Shown: positions 46,589-55,942, counted from the first letter of the stretch. The stretch: DNA of 64,000 nucleotides from Granulosicoccus sp036478565 (GCA_965224525.1 OZ245050.1:3658001-3722000); one strand, 5' to 3'. Numbers and translations are program-made. The notes: generated from the sequence alone by a model not told the origin.

Positions 46589-47449
46589 CTATTCAGCGCT
46601 CGACAATTCTGACAAAAACTCAAGCTGACATTTTTGCCCACCCGGGATCTGCAGGTCCGGGTTGGTCAACAGCAAACGCACACCGAATGTGCCGCTGCGC
46701 GTATCCAACAACCGATCAACCACATCTACTTCAGCGATCATGGGTTCGCCCGATTCAATTTCCGGCAAGATACGCGCACTGTCACCTGGCTTGAACTGAC
46801 CAAAGAGCCGCGCTGGCAGCACCACTTCAACTCGCAGTGGGTCCAGTTGCGCCACGGTCATGACCGGGTTGTCGTAAATGAACTCGCCTGGAAATGCCAG
46901 ATGTTCCACCACCACGCCATCAACGGGACTGCGCAGCGTACGCTGCGCCAGCATTCGCTCCGCTCGTTGCAATTCCAGTTGCAATAGCTGAAAGTTCTCC
47001 AAAGCCTGCACCAGTGCTGCGCTTGCCACCTGTTTTCGTGCCAATGCTTCGTCTCGCTTCTGCGCAGGTATCAATTGCTGGCTAAACAGGCTCTTCTGGC
47101 GTTTTAGGTTGTGTTTTGCCAGTTCAAGATCAGCCTCCCGCGCTGAGATTTCCGACTGCATCCGGGCACGTGATCTGGCATATTCAACACTTGCGATATC
47201 CACGTCTGATTCCAGCTCGGCGATAGCCTGGCCCTTACTTACCAACGCACTCCGATCCACCAGCAACTCACGCAATACACCTTGTACCGGACTACCAACG
47301 TCGGCAACCACCATTGGCTCAATCAGACATTCGTGAGTTTCCGGCGCATTGTCCGACCATGCCACACTTGGCAAAAGACAAAATAGCCCAACGCGGCAGA
47401 CGCATTCCAGACTTGACCTGATATTTTTCATGGATTTAGTACTCATCAT
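46589..47449 (-). CDS. HlyD-type periplasmic adaptor
   Basis: 286 residues starting at an ATG that overlaps the SecA-like stop by four bases. An N-terminal export signal ('VCRVGLFCLLPSVAWS') is followed by a lipoyl-type barrel ('GSPVQGVLRELLVDRSALVS'), a coiled-coil hairpin (about residues 85-165, 'ARSRARMQSEISAREADLEL'), the second lipoyl half ('LRSPVDGVVVEHLAFPGEFI') and a beta-barrel. It is like the membrane-fusion subunit of efflux and type I systems, but no RND or ABC inner-membrane partner lies in this operon. The giant gene begins 18 bases downstream. Confidence 0.85.
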   Translation of the reverse strand: MMSTKSMKNIRSSLECVCRVGLFCLLPSVAWSDNAPETHECLIEPMVVADVGSPVQGVLRELLVDRSALVSKGQAIAELESDVDIASVEYARSRARMQSEISAREADLELAKHNLKRQKSLFSQQLIPAQKRDEALARKQVASAALVQALENFQLLQLELQRAERMLAQRTLRSPVDGVVVEHLAFPGEFIYDNPVMTVAQLDPLRVEVVLPARLFGQFKPGDSARILPEIESGEPMIAEVDVVDRLLDTRSGTFGVRLLLTNPDLQIPGGQKCQLEFLSELSSAE

Positions 47450-49467
47450 CGTTTCCCACCAATTGCGAGATGGCGTTCAAGTCGGGGGTTATTTATCAAG
47501 ACGGAGAACCTTTGCCGCGCATGGCGACGTTCGACCCGTAGCTGGGCCAGAGAACGAGTCACACGGCCCGGAAGCGCTTGTTTGTCTGGTAAAAAATGCA
47601 GCCACTGTCTGATAATCCGCAGATACCAGGGCGGCAGATTCTCAATAACAAGTTCGTCATCCAGTGCAAGCCATTGCTGACAACAACCTGGGTCTCCCTG
47701 TCTGGCAGACCGACCAAACAATTGCCGATCTATACGTCGCGAATTATTGACAGACAGAGCAATGACTGACAGTCCACCGGCTTGCGCCGCTGACTCATCC
47801 AGTGCGATATCAGAACCTCGACCAGCCATATTAGTGGCGACTGTCACGGCACCGCTTCGACCGGCCGACGCAACCTTACCGGCCTCATCTTCATCCTGCA
47901 TCGCATTCAATACACGATGATCTACACCATGCGCATGGAGTAGCGCACTAACCAGTTCGGATTGCTGGACACTACGCGTACCAACCAACAGGGGCTGCCC
48001 TCGCTGCTGATGCTCGGCGGCTTTGCGCACAAGCTCCCGTAACTGAATTGCCTGAGAATCAAACACCCTAGGTGCTAGTCGTACACGAATGCATTTCTGA
48101 TGCGTAGGCACCGAAACAACCTGCAAGCCATAGTCCCGCAACAGCTCGGATTTTATCGACAGAAGGCTGCCGCTCATGCCAGCAATTGCCTGGTAACGAG
48201 AAAAGAAATCCTGAAAGCTGATCGCTGTACTAATTTCGTTCTCTGGCGTTATCTCAACTCGCGCATGCACTTCTAGCATACGCTGCAACCCTTGCTGTAG
48301 CTGTCGATCAGGCATTGTACGACCGGTCGACTCGTCGATCAGTTCAACACACCTGTCGCGTACAATGTAATCACACTCGCGACGCAACAGATGCATCACA
48401 GTCAGTGCCTGACGAATTCGTTCGCTGCGATAGCGTTCAATCTTCCAAACACCTGAAAACCGTTCTGCCAACCTATGCAGAGTTTCCATGCCGGTGTCGG
48501 TCAACTCGACTGATCGGTTGTCTCGATTTAGTACAAAATCGATACCCTCATGTAACATTTTTGCAATACCAAGCGCTACAATATTTTCTGTTTTATCTCT
48601 TGCCACATCATCGTCAATTGCGGGCACCGCAAGGATCAGTGGTGTGCGAGCTTCATCAATCAGCACACTGTCAATTTCATCCACGATGGCAAAACATAAA
48701 CCGCGCAGCAGTGGCTTGGACGTCACTCCTGGCAACATTGAACGGAAACTTTCTGTCAACGCCCCCACGGGGGAACTGCAAGTAATACGATCTCGCAGAT
48801 AGTCAAATGCCAGTTGTTTGCCCGTCACATAAACGACTTCACCTGCATACGCAGCGCGCCTCTCTTCATCTGTCTGTTCAGCTGATAATGCGGCCACCTG
48901 CAAACCAAAAACGCGGTATAGAAGCTGAAATTTCGACGCATCACGCGCCACCAGATACTCATTGACCGTTACTACATGCACGGGTGTACCTTCAAGTGCG
49001 ACAACGATAGCGGCAAGCGCCGCTACCAGGCTTTTACCTTCGCCCGTCTGCATGTCAACCGCATACCCATGACGTATGGCCCATGCGGCGTACAGTTGCT
49101 CTACATGAGGCATCAGACCGAGCGTGCGGCTTGATTGAGCTGCCGCGAGCGCCAACGCTTCCATTAGCCGATTTTCGATAGCATCGGTTCTTTTACCAGC
49201 AGCGCCTGCACAGCCGGCCCGGTATGCTCTGCCGGTCGCCACCAGCTCAACATCGCTGAGCTTATTGTACTCGGCAATCCGACAGACCAAAGGCTCACGA
49301 ACGGTTTCATGGAATCGTTCATATGACAATCGCTTGCCACGCAATAGTTTGATCAGCTCAAGACCGCGCGCATCCATCCGATCCATCCACCGGAACTTTG
49401 CCGGTTTGCGTTCGGGCCGCATGCCATAGCGCAGACCCGGCCGGGCTGTGACTGTCAGCCCGCTCAT
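47446..49467 (-). CDS. Truncated SecA-like ATPase of the giant-protein operon
   Basis: About 673 residues from the ATG at 49467, which overlaps the previous stop (ATGA). DEAD motor motifs of SecA are intact: 'QTGEGKSLVAAL' (Walker A, residues about 140-151), 'FAIVDEIDSVLIDEARTPLI' (Walker B), 'AGMSGSLLS', 'VATNMAGRGSDIAL' and 'QLFGRSARQGDPG' (canonical RGRSGRQGDPG). A preprotein cross-linking region is present. Only about 85 residues follow motif VI, so most of the helical scaffold and wing and the zinc-finger C-terminus are missing (canonical SecA is about 900 residues). It is therefore an accessory SecA and not the housekeeping one; context says it drives export of the giant protein. Confidence 0.88.
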   Translation of the reverse strand: MSGLTVTARPGLRYGMRPERKPAKFRWMDRMDARGLELIKLLRGKRLSYERFHETVREPLVCRIAEYNKLSDVELVATGRAYRAGCAGAAGKRTDAIENRLMEALALAAAQSSRTLGLMPHVEQLYAAWAIRHGYAVDMQTGEGKSLVAALAAIVVALEGTPVHVVTVNEYLVARDASKFQLLYRVFGLQVAALSAEQTDEERRAAYAGEVVYVTGKQLAFDYLRDRITCSSPVGALTESFRSMLPGVTSKPLLRGLCFAIVDEIDSVLIDEARTPLILAVPAIDDDVARDKTENIVALGIAKMLHEGIDFVLNRDNRSVELTDTGMETLHRLAERFSGVWKIERYRSERIRQALTVMHLLRRECDYIVRDRCVELIDESTGRTMPDRQLQQGLQRMLEVHARVEITPENEISTAISFQDFFSRYQAIAGMSGSLLSIKSELLRDYGLQVVSVPTHQKCIRVRLAPRVFDSQAIQLRELVRKAAEHQQRGQPLLVGTRSVQQSELVSALLHAHGVDHRVLNAMQDEDEAGKVASAGRSGAVTVATNMAGRGSDIALDESAAQAGGLSVIALSVNNSRRIDRQLFGRSARQGDPGCCQQWLALDDELVIENLPPWYLRIIRQWLHFLPDKQALPGRVTRSLAQLRVERRHARQRFSVLINNPRLERHLAIGGKR

Positions 49468-51605
49468 GCGTCCAATCTCCCCAGCAATGCACGTTGTATG
49501 TGGACTACCCAGCGAGCTGCTAGCGGTATCGGCGCGTGTACAAACCGCACGTCCACGTGTGACCCTATCGGAGCATGCCGAGCTGTCGAAGGCCAACCCA
49601 ACTCCAGGTCAAACGCTGGCGCTAAAAGCCTGCGGCCATCTCCAGCGGTGTCAGCAGGCAGGACACCACCACCGGCCGTACTCAATGCCGCGCTGGGAAC
49701 CATCAAGCTCGCTTCGGGCGTCTGCCGAACAACCGACGTGGTGTGAAACTCCGCCTTGCCATACTCAGCGGCTATGCGTAGATCAACCCGTTCAAGCTTC
49801 TGCAACCAGGTAATACCTGTCTCATCCAGCGCTACACGCACAGTTCGCACACTATCAGGCACTACATAAGCGGCAATCTCACCAGTTTCAAGAAAACGAC
49901 CCAACAATGACGTCACGCCTGTCACATCAAAACGACCATCTACTGCCGCGACTATTTCGAGTTCCCTGATGCGTTCTCGGGTAACGGCCATGCGCTTGAC
50001 AATGGTTGCGCGTTCACGTGCAAGCCGTGCATGCTGAACGGGATCCTCACCGATCAGCCCTGCACTCTCGGCAGAAAGTGAATCCGCTCTTGCCTGCAGA
50101 GTTAGAAGTTGCGTGTCAAGGGCCGGATCTTCACAGACAAACAACGGTGTACCTGCAGTCACCGCATTACCTGGTTGTTGCAACACCGCCGTAACCTCAC
50201 AACTACTGGTGGCCCGAACAACAGCCTCATCGGGCAACCACACGACGCCTGTAGTGCTTGTGGCAAATGGCAACGGCAGAGTGACAACCGGCACAAGAAA
50301 CAACAATGGCAATCCCAGTAAAACTACCCCAAGCCGTGCAGCTGACAATGTTGCATCCCGAAGCAATGCTGCCACAACTTGAATGGTCGGCTGTAGCATC
50401 GCTGTGGTCACAACATAAAGCGCCAGTAAAAGACCGAACATAAAAAAACGTCCGCTGAGCATCCAGGCTATTGACAACATCAGCAGCACCCGGTAAATAC
50501 CCGACATCACGCCATAAATCAACAGCCACATATTTTCGCGCCGATCAGCCGTACTTGATGGCAGCGACTGGCTGAATAGCAACATCCGCAGCACATCGCC
50601 GACGCGCCGACGCGCGCGTTGTGCCAGATTCGGGATTTCAAGCCAGTCGGCTAGCAAGTAGTACCCGTCAAATTTCAACAGCGGGTTACCGTTGAACAGC
50701 ACCGTCGAGATGCCACCAATCAACATCAACATCAGGGCTATTTCGTGGACCGGGCCGACAGTGTTGAGCCAGACTAGTGCCGCAATAGCAGCAACGCCGA
50801 CCTCAACCAGCATTCCCGCAACGTCAACCAGCATCCGATCCCGTTTATTCGCAAATACAGCGCTGGAACTCGCATCGACAAAAGGAATGGGGAGCAACAC
50901 CATCAAGGCAATGCCCATCTCATGCACTTCGCCGCCGGCGCGTTTGACAGCCAGCGCATGAGCCAGTTCATGCAGTAGTTTCAACAAGGGGTACACGATG
51001 AAAAAAATCAGAATATGCTGTGACGAAAAAAAATCAAATCCGCGGACTTCTTCAAGCAAAATCGAAGAAGCTGGCACCAGTAAAAGAAGTGTAATCAGTA
51101 GTAGAGCGCCCCAGATTAAAAGTGCGGTGCGACTGAACATACCGGTTGCCAGCGGCTTCACTACTGATAACCATCTGTCCGGATCATGCAGTGATATCCG
51201 CATATAGAGTGGGTTGAGTAACCGCTGTCGTTTACTGATACGAGCGGCATCGCTACGTCGTGAAAAGAGTAACTCGCTATCCAGGCGTTTGTTGACAACC
51301 AGGAGTTCAGCTTCATGCAGAGCGGCAAGCAAGATCAACATTTCATCTTGATTCGGCGCCTCACTATCGAGCTTTTCAAGGGTATGTTGCCACAGCTCAT
51401 CAACCGATAGTGCGCCATCCAGAAGACCTACCAATTCATAGGTTGCCGCATCCATCCGATAGTGAGTACCGGTCGAGCGCCGGTGCAACACGTAACTGAC
51501 TTTTCCACGGTATACATGCCGGTGTGCCACAACATCGCTCGCCAGCCAAGGCGTTACATCTTTCACCCGATACCAGTGCGGACTGAACAAAGCCTGAGTA
51601 CTCAT
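49464..51605 (-). CDS. PqqD-like/M50 site-2-type peptidase/HlyD fusion membrane protein
   Basis: 713 residues from the ATG at 51605, overlapping the upstream stop (ATGA). The first 100 residues resemble a PqqD-like winged helix ('THYRMDAATYELVGLLDGAL'). Multiple membrane helices then carry the M50 zinc motif 'LLHELAHALAVKRAGGEVHE' (HELAH at about residues 212-216) and a second ligand region 'NGNPLLKFDGYYLLADWL'. The C-terminal 280 residues look like HlyD lipoyl and barrel segments ('DEAVVRATSSCEVTAVLQQP', 'MVPSAALSTAGGGV'). It could be an intramembrane protease that trims the giant protein's anchor or signal, joined to an adaptor. Zinc ligands are present, so activity is plausible. The fusion itself is what the sequence shows; the substrate is inferred. 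Confidence 0.85.
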   Translation of the reverse strand: MSTQALFSPHWYRVKDVTPWLASDVVAHRHVYRGKVSYVLHRRSTGTHYRMDAATYELVGLLDGALSVDELWQHTLEKLDSEAPNQDEMLILLAALHEAELLVVNKRLDSELLFSRRSDAARISKRQRLLNPLYMRISLHDPDRWLSVVKPLATGMFSRTALLIWGALLLITLLLLVPASSILLEEVRGFDFFSSQHILIFFIVYPLLKLLHELAHALAVKRAGGEVHEMGIALMVLLPIPFVDASSSAVFANKRDRMLVDVAGMLVEVGVAAIAALVWLNTVGPVHEIALMLMLIGGISTVLFNGNPLLKFDGYYLLADWLEIPNLAQRARRRVGDVLRMLLFSQSLPSSTADRRENMWLLIYGVMSGIYRVLLMLSIAWMLSGRFFMFGLLLALYVVTTAMLQPTIQVVAALLRDATLSAARLGVVLLGLPLLFLVPVVTLPLPFATSTTGVVWLPDEAVVRATSSCEVTAVLQQPGNAVTAGTPLFVCEDPALDTQLLTLQARADSLSAESAGLIGEDPVQHARLARERATIVKRMAVTRERIRELEIVAAVDGRFDVTGVTSLLGRFLETGEIAAYVVPDSVRTVRVALDETGITWLQKLERVDLRIAAEYGKAEFHTTSVVRQTPEASLMVPSAALSTAGGGVLPADTAGDGRRLLAPAFDLELGWPSTARHAPIGSHVDVRFVHAPIPLAARWVVHIQRALLGRLDA

Positions 51606-53122
51606 CCGAACCACCGCCACCATTGCTGACTCAGCCAACGACTGAACCGATGGGTTGACGCGTCCAGAATACTGGTCTCGCCAGTGGTCAAACGTGCAAT
51701 ACCGGTTTGCCCAGGTCGTAAATCGACTGATGACTGGCTCAATGCCGCCGTCACTCTGAATCGACTTGCACCGCCAGCCGCCTCGGCTACAGGGCGAACT
51801 GTACTGACATGAAAACCCAGTCGTGTTCCCGGATCCGCCATCAACGCCAGTAGCCCTGTTTGACCAAAAGAGACATCGTTGATATCCGCCTCGTCAATTA
51901 ACAGATGCACTTCATGAGCTTCGGTTGGAGCTAACTCCAGCAAAATTTCTCCCCGTGTTACCGGCGCACCCACTGCCTGTGCCAGTGCATCGCTGACAAC
52001 GATACCGTTCGTCGGCGCTCGCAGTACGGCTCGCTCAAGCTGCCTGCTCACCAAGTCGCGTTCAGCGCGTGATTTAGCCAGTGTCGCCTGAGCTATAGCC
52101 ATGGCTTTGCGATCATGTGACGCCATGGCCGCACGGAACTCTGATTGAGCACTGTTGATCTCATTGTTGTAGCGAGTAGCCTGCAACTGTAAATCACGTG
52201 TATCGAGCGTCAGCATGACATCGCCTTCGGCGACAACATCACCTGCTCGCACCAGCGCGGTGCTGATATATCCCGACAGAGGTGCAGTCACGACCCGTTG
52301 ATCTATTGACATAACTTCAGCCTTCGCAACAACTTGTCTATCAACCGATACCAGCGATGCAACAACCAGCAACAGTACAGTCATCGCTACCGCCATCTTT
52401 AATACCAGGTAACGGGGGCCAAACAAACCTTCAAGAACACTGCTGACTCGCGCTCGCAAATACGAACGCAGAGAGCGCGCAGCTCTCACTCTCAGATGAA
52501 TAAGTGGCGCACTTAACGCAGCCGCTTGATCGAGCAATTCGAGCGTCAGTGGCGACCAGGCATCGCAGTCGTTTAGCTCAACAAGTAAAGCGCCAACCAG
52601 TGTTTCATCGTGATAAAGCGGAATGCTGCGTAGTTGCAAGTCCGGCCGCCCACTGGCAAGACGTCGATGCGCCTCAACAATTCCCGGCGTCAGGGCATCG
52701 GGCACCGGCCAGCTAACGGCTGCCTCGCGATCACAAGCTTCCAACATGGCGGCCAGCAGCTGCCGCACCTCGTTCGATGCCTCATCCACAACAGCCTGCT
52801 GAGAAATCGCCGCCAGCTTCAGATCATTACCGCTGACCAGCGCCAGCACGACACGATCGCAACGCAACTGATGATGCAGCGCATTGACCAGTTCGGTCAA
52901 ACCGAGTTCGAGTGAAGGTGCATCCAGCAGCTCACTACTTAGTGTCAATAGCGCGGCTTGGCGATAAGTCAACAATTTGTCGCCCGCAAGCTGGGTCACA
53001 CTGCAGGAGCGGCTCACTGCTCTCAGCCGTCGACCTGCAGAGCGCGCAGGCGCCACAGATCGAGCGTCTGTACAGGGTTCAGACGCTTCGCTTGTGTCGT
53101 TATTTTGCGGTACTGCTTGCAT
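51602..53122 (-). CDS. GAF domain-HlyD adaptor fusion
   Basis: 506 residues. A low-complexity cytoplasmic N-terminus is followed by a GAF-type sensor domain (about residues 55-225, 'LSSELLDAPSLELGLTELVN'), one membrane helix (about 240-262, 'MAVAMTVLLLVVASLVSVDR'), and a HlyD body with lipoyl halves ('GYISTALVRAGDVVAEGDVM' and 'LRAPTNGIVVSDALAQAVGA') and a coiled coil between. So it may sense a cytosolic signal and act across the inner membrane. It is first in the operon, 36 codons upstream of a CRP-like site and divergent from a GGDEF-EAL gene. Confidence 0.8.
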   Translation of the reverse strand: MQAVPQNNDTSEASEPCTDARSVAPARSAGRRLRAVSRSCSVTQLAGDKLLTYRQAALLTLSSELLDAPSLELGLTELVNALHHQLRCDRVVLALVSGNDLKLAAISQQAVVDEASNEVRQLLAAMLEACDREAAVSWPVPDALTPGIVEAHRRLASGRPDLQLRSIPLYHDETLVGALLVELNDCDAWSPLTLELLDQAAALSAPLIHLRVRAARSLRSYLRARVSSVLEGLFGPRYLVLKMAVAMTVLLLVVASLVSVDRQVVAKAEVMSIDQRVVTAPLSGYISTALVRAGDVVAEGDVMLTLDTRDLQLQATRYNNEINSAQSEFRAAMASHDRKAMAIAQATLAKSRAERDLVSRQLERAVLRAPTNGIVVSDALAQAVGAPVTRGEILLELAPTEAHEVHLLIDEADINDVSFGQTGLLALMADPGTRLGFHVSTVRPVAEAAGGASRFRVTAALSQSSVDLRPGQTGIARLTTGETSILDASTHRFSRWLSQQWWRWFG

Positions 53123-53242
53123 TCGGCTCAGGCAGGTGTTCGTTAGTTGCTATCAGCGCTCGAAAAAACGCTATTCGTGTTCACAACGAGCTAGCGGCGG
53201 CCCAGACTTAAACTTTCGGCAACACGCACATTACTAAGACCC

Positions 53243-53258
53243 TGTGAACTGCATCACA
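53243..53258. promoter_or_regulatory. CRP/Vfr-type palindrome between the export operon and a GGDEF-EAL gene
   Basis: TGTGA-ACTGCA-TCACA matches the TGTGA-N6-TCACA consensus at all ten positions. It is about 120 bases before the minus-strand operon start and about 160 before the plus-strand GGDEF-EAL start, so either or both could be controlled. The rest of the 293-base divergent gap has no promoter I can place with confidence. Confidence 0.55.
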
Positions 53259-53415
53259 AATGGCTTTTCGTGCCTGCTCAACGTTTTCCCGAGCCTCATT
53301 ACCAAAAACTTAGACTGGCTCACAGTTTCAGGCACGATACCTGCGGCTAATTCGGCATACATACCAACCATGAAGTCGAAGCATCCGGTCCGCTTGTCAC
53401 GGGAATATAGGGAAT

Positions 53416-55890
53416 ATGGGAATTCGTACCAAATTGCTGTTGTGCCTGCTGTCGGTGTTGATACCGGTATCAGTGGGCAGCATTTTTGCGCTGTATATGA
53501 TCAATGCCAGTCAGTCCAAACGCGTGGAGGCAGAACTTGCCAACACCCGACGACTGGAAGCGGCGCGGATCAATGAGATGCTCGAGAACTACCGTGAAGA
53601 CGCTATCAGCCTGGCAGCCGGCACACATATCAAGGCGTTTGTCGGCGCTATGAGCGCTTGGCGCAGAGGCGAACTGCCAACCGATGCCATCATTGGCGGG
53701 ACTGACGGCTTTGCCATTCTCAATCCGGCCAGCGAGTGGCCGCTTCAACAACTTGCACTGAGTCTGCAACGTAAATCCGGCATTGTCGGATCGGAGGTGG
53801 CGGAACTTCGAGTCGTCGATAGCGACGGTCACACATTGGGTGAATCACTCGGCTTCAGCTGGCAACCTGTCGATCCGAAACTGCTGGAAAAAGTGACCAC
53901 ACTGACTGAAACCCGTTTTGGTGATGCGTTTCGTACTTCTGACGGCCTGGAGCGCCTGGGTATCATCACTCCAGTGTATGGCGACAGCGGTACGGTAGTG
54001 GGCGCACTGATGCTGGAAACCCGCTTACGACCCATCATCAACCAGATAGGCCAGCATGAAGGTATCAGTGAAACTGCAGAAGCTCACATTGCTCAACCCA
54101 CACCGAGTGGTGACGCGCAGTTCATCACACCGCTGCGTTTCGATCGTAGCGCAGCTTTTGACAGGGTTGTTAAGAAGTTCGTCAACCTCCCCATAAACCA
54201 ATCACTAAACGCACCCGGGGGAATAGTTCTGCACGCAAAGGATTACCGTGGCGTTGAATCGTTACTGGCAATAGAAACCTTACCGGAAACAGGCTGGGGC
54301 TTGGTCATTAAAGTGGATCACGCTGAAGCATTTGCGCCGGTTACCAACCTGATGCGACTGATTGCCTTTTCGGGCATGGCTACATTGTCATTCGTATTGG
54401 CGGGCTATTGGTTGCTGTTGCGCCCACTGGCCATGCGCCTGCAGCGTACTGCTATAGCGGCACAACGCGTCATGGCTGGCGATCTCGAATCTCGAATTGA
54501 AGACAACACCCCAGACGAGGTAGGCCATACAGCCCGCAGCATTGATCGACTGGCAAGGGATCTGAAAGCAGATCAGTTCAAACGTGGACTGGTAGAACAA
54601 AGGCTGCGTCATCAAGCTTTACACGATGACTTGACAGGTTTGTACAACCGCCAAAAAGCCAATGGCGTCATCCGCTCAATCAGCGAGAACCCGGCATCAA
54701 TTGCATCCATTATGTTTCTGGATCTTGACGGGTTCAAATCCGTCAATGACTTGTACGGGCACGCGGCAGGTGACGCTGTACTGGTGGCTGTTGCAGGTCG
54801 ACTACTGGCTGCAGTGCCGGAAACTGCAACGCTGGCTCGTTGGGGTGGTGATGAATTCGTCATCATACTACCCGATGCTGACGAACCCGTCGCTACCGAC
54901 TTTGCGCTGTGTCTGCAGGCACTTTTCGACGATCCGGTTGCCAGTGACTATGGTGTACACCACATCGGCTGCAGTATCGGCCTTGCCACGTCAAACCAGG
55001 ATTTGCCATTGGATCAGGTCATCGTCGAGGCCGATTCCCTGATGTACGAGCAAAAACGCCTGCGATTGTCCAGCCGCTCTGTCCATACAGTAGCGACACG
55101 AACAGTTGAAAACGCGCTACGCGAAAATCGCGTCGAAGTCTGGTACCAGCCGATAGTTAATGTCGAAAATCCGGATCAAGCTGAACTGGTCTGTGCTGAA
55201 GCACTGGTGCGCCTGCGCTCACGCGAAGGTGGCATCATCTTGCCAGCCGATTTTCTTGGCGAAGTTCGCAAACGCAGACTGGGCAGGGAACTCGATCATC
55301 GCGTTATGACGCTCTCACTGGAGGCGCTGGCTCGCTGGCGTAAGGCCGGATTAGTCAAGGACGACTTCAGGCTCACACTGAATCTAACCTGCGAATCTCT
55401 GGCCGACGAATCGCTGGCAGTCAGACTGAATAAACTGCTTTCTGGGTTATCCATTCCGCCAGGTCAACTGGTTATTGAAATCTCTGAGGAGACGGACGAC
55501 ATTGATGCAGGCTGTATTGATGAATTACGGGAATTGGGCGTTTTAATTGCACTTGACGATGTCGGCTTGCATCGCTCTAATCTGGACCGTCTGGTCAGCC
55601 TGTCACCACATATTGCCAAGATAGATCGACAGTGGCTGAATGATGATGTTGTCTTACCTCGCCTGGTTGATATCTGCCATCAGCTTGGCATGGAAGTCGT
55701 CGCAGAAGGTGTGGAAAATGAAAAACAGTATCGGCATCTACGCAAACTCGGCGTGATGCGCCATCAGGGCTTCCTGTTCGACCGACCAAGCCGAGCTGTG
55801 CAATTCCTGAGTCAATGGGGTGATTCGTCGAATACCGAATCACTGGACAGTGCAGCACAACTTTCTCAGGACTTGAAACTTGTGGTTTGA
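53416..55890 (+). CDS. GGDEF-EAL protein with periplasmic sensor and HAMP domain
   Basis: 824 residues; the ATG at 53416 follows an AGGGA site. An N-terminal membrane helix ('LLLCLLSVLIPVSVGSIFAL'), a large periplasmic sensor region (about residues 30-305), a second helix near 315 ('LIAFSGMATLSFVLAGYWLL') and a HAMP domain come first. The GGDEF motif is intact ('LARWGGDEFVIILP'). The EAL domain keeps Glu of 'AEALVRL', 'VIEISEE', the Asp pair 'ALDDVGLH', 'AKIDR' and 'HQGFLFDRP', though DDFGTG is altered to 'DDVGLH'. Divergent from the giant-protein operon, so a regulatory link through c-di-GMP is likely. Confidence 0.9.
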   Translation: MGIRTKLLLCLLSVLIPVSVGSIFALYMINASQSKRVEAELANTRRLEAARINEMLENYREDAISLAAGTHIKAFVGAMSAWRRGELPTDAIIGGTDGFAILNPASEWPLQQLALSLQRKSGIVGSEVAELRVVDSDGHTLGESLGFSWQPVDPKLLEKVTTLTETRFGDAFRTSDGLERLGIITPVYGDSGTVVGALMLETRLRPIINQIGQHEGISETAEAHIAQPTPSGDAQFITPLRFDRSAAFDRVVKKFVNLPINQSLNAPGGIVLHAKDYRGVESLLAIETLPETGWGLVIKVDHAEAFAPVTNLMRLIAFSGMATLSFVLAGYWLLLRPLAMRLQRTAIAAQRVMAGDLESRIEDNTPDEVGHTARSIDRLARDLKADQFKRGLVEQRLRHQALHDDLTGLYNRQKANGVIRSISENPASIASIMFLDLDGFKSVNDLYGHAAGDAVLVAVAGRLLAAVPETATLARWGGDEFVIILPDADEPVATDFALCLQALFDDPVASDYGVHHIGCSIGLATSNQDLPLDQVIVEADSLMYEQKRLRLSSRSVHTVATRTVENALRENRVEVWYQPIVNVENPDQAELVCAEALVRLRSREGGIILPADFLGEVRKRRLGRELDHRVMTLSLEALARWRKAGLVKDDFRLTLNLTCESLADESLAVRLNKLLSGLSIPPGQLVIEISEETDDIDAGCIDELRELGVLIALDDVGLHRSNLDRLVSLSPHIAKIDRQWLNDDVVLPRLVDICHQLGMEVVAEGVENEKQYRHLRKLGVMRHQGFLFDRPSRAVQFLSQWGDSSNTESLDSAAQLSQDLKLVV

Positions 55891-55942
55891 TAAAAACAAT
55901 ACGCTTGCAACCAACCCACTAAAAACGCACAATCGCTTGCAT

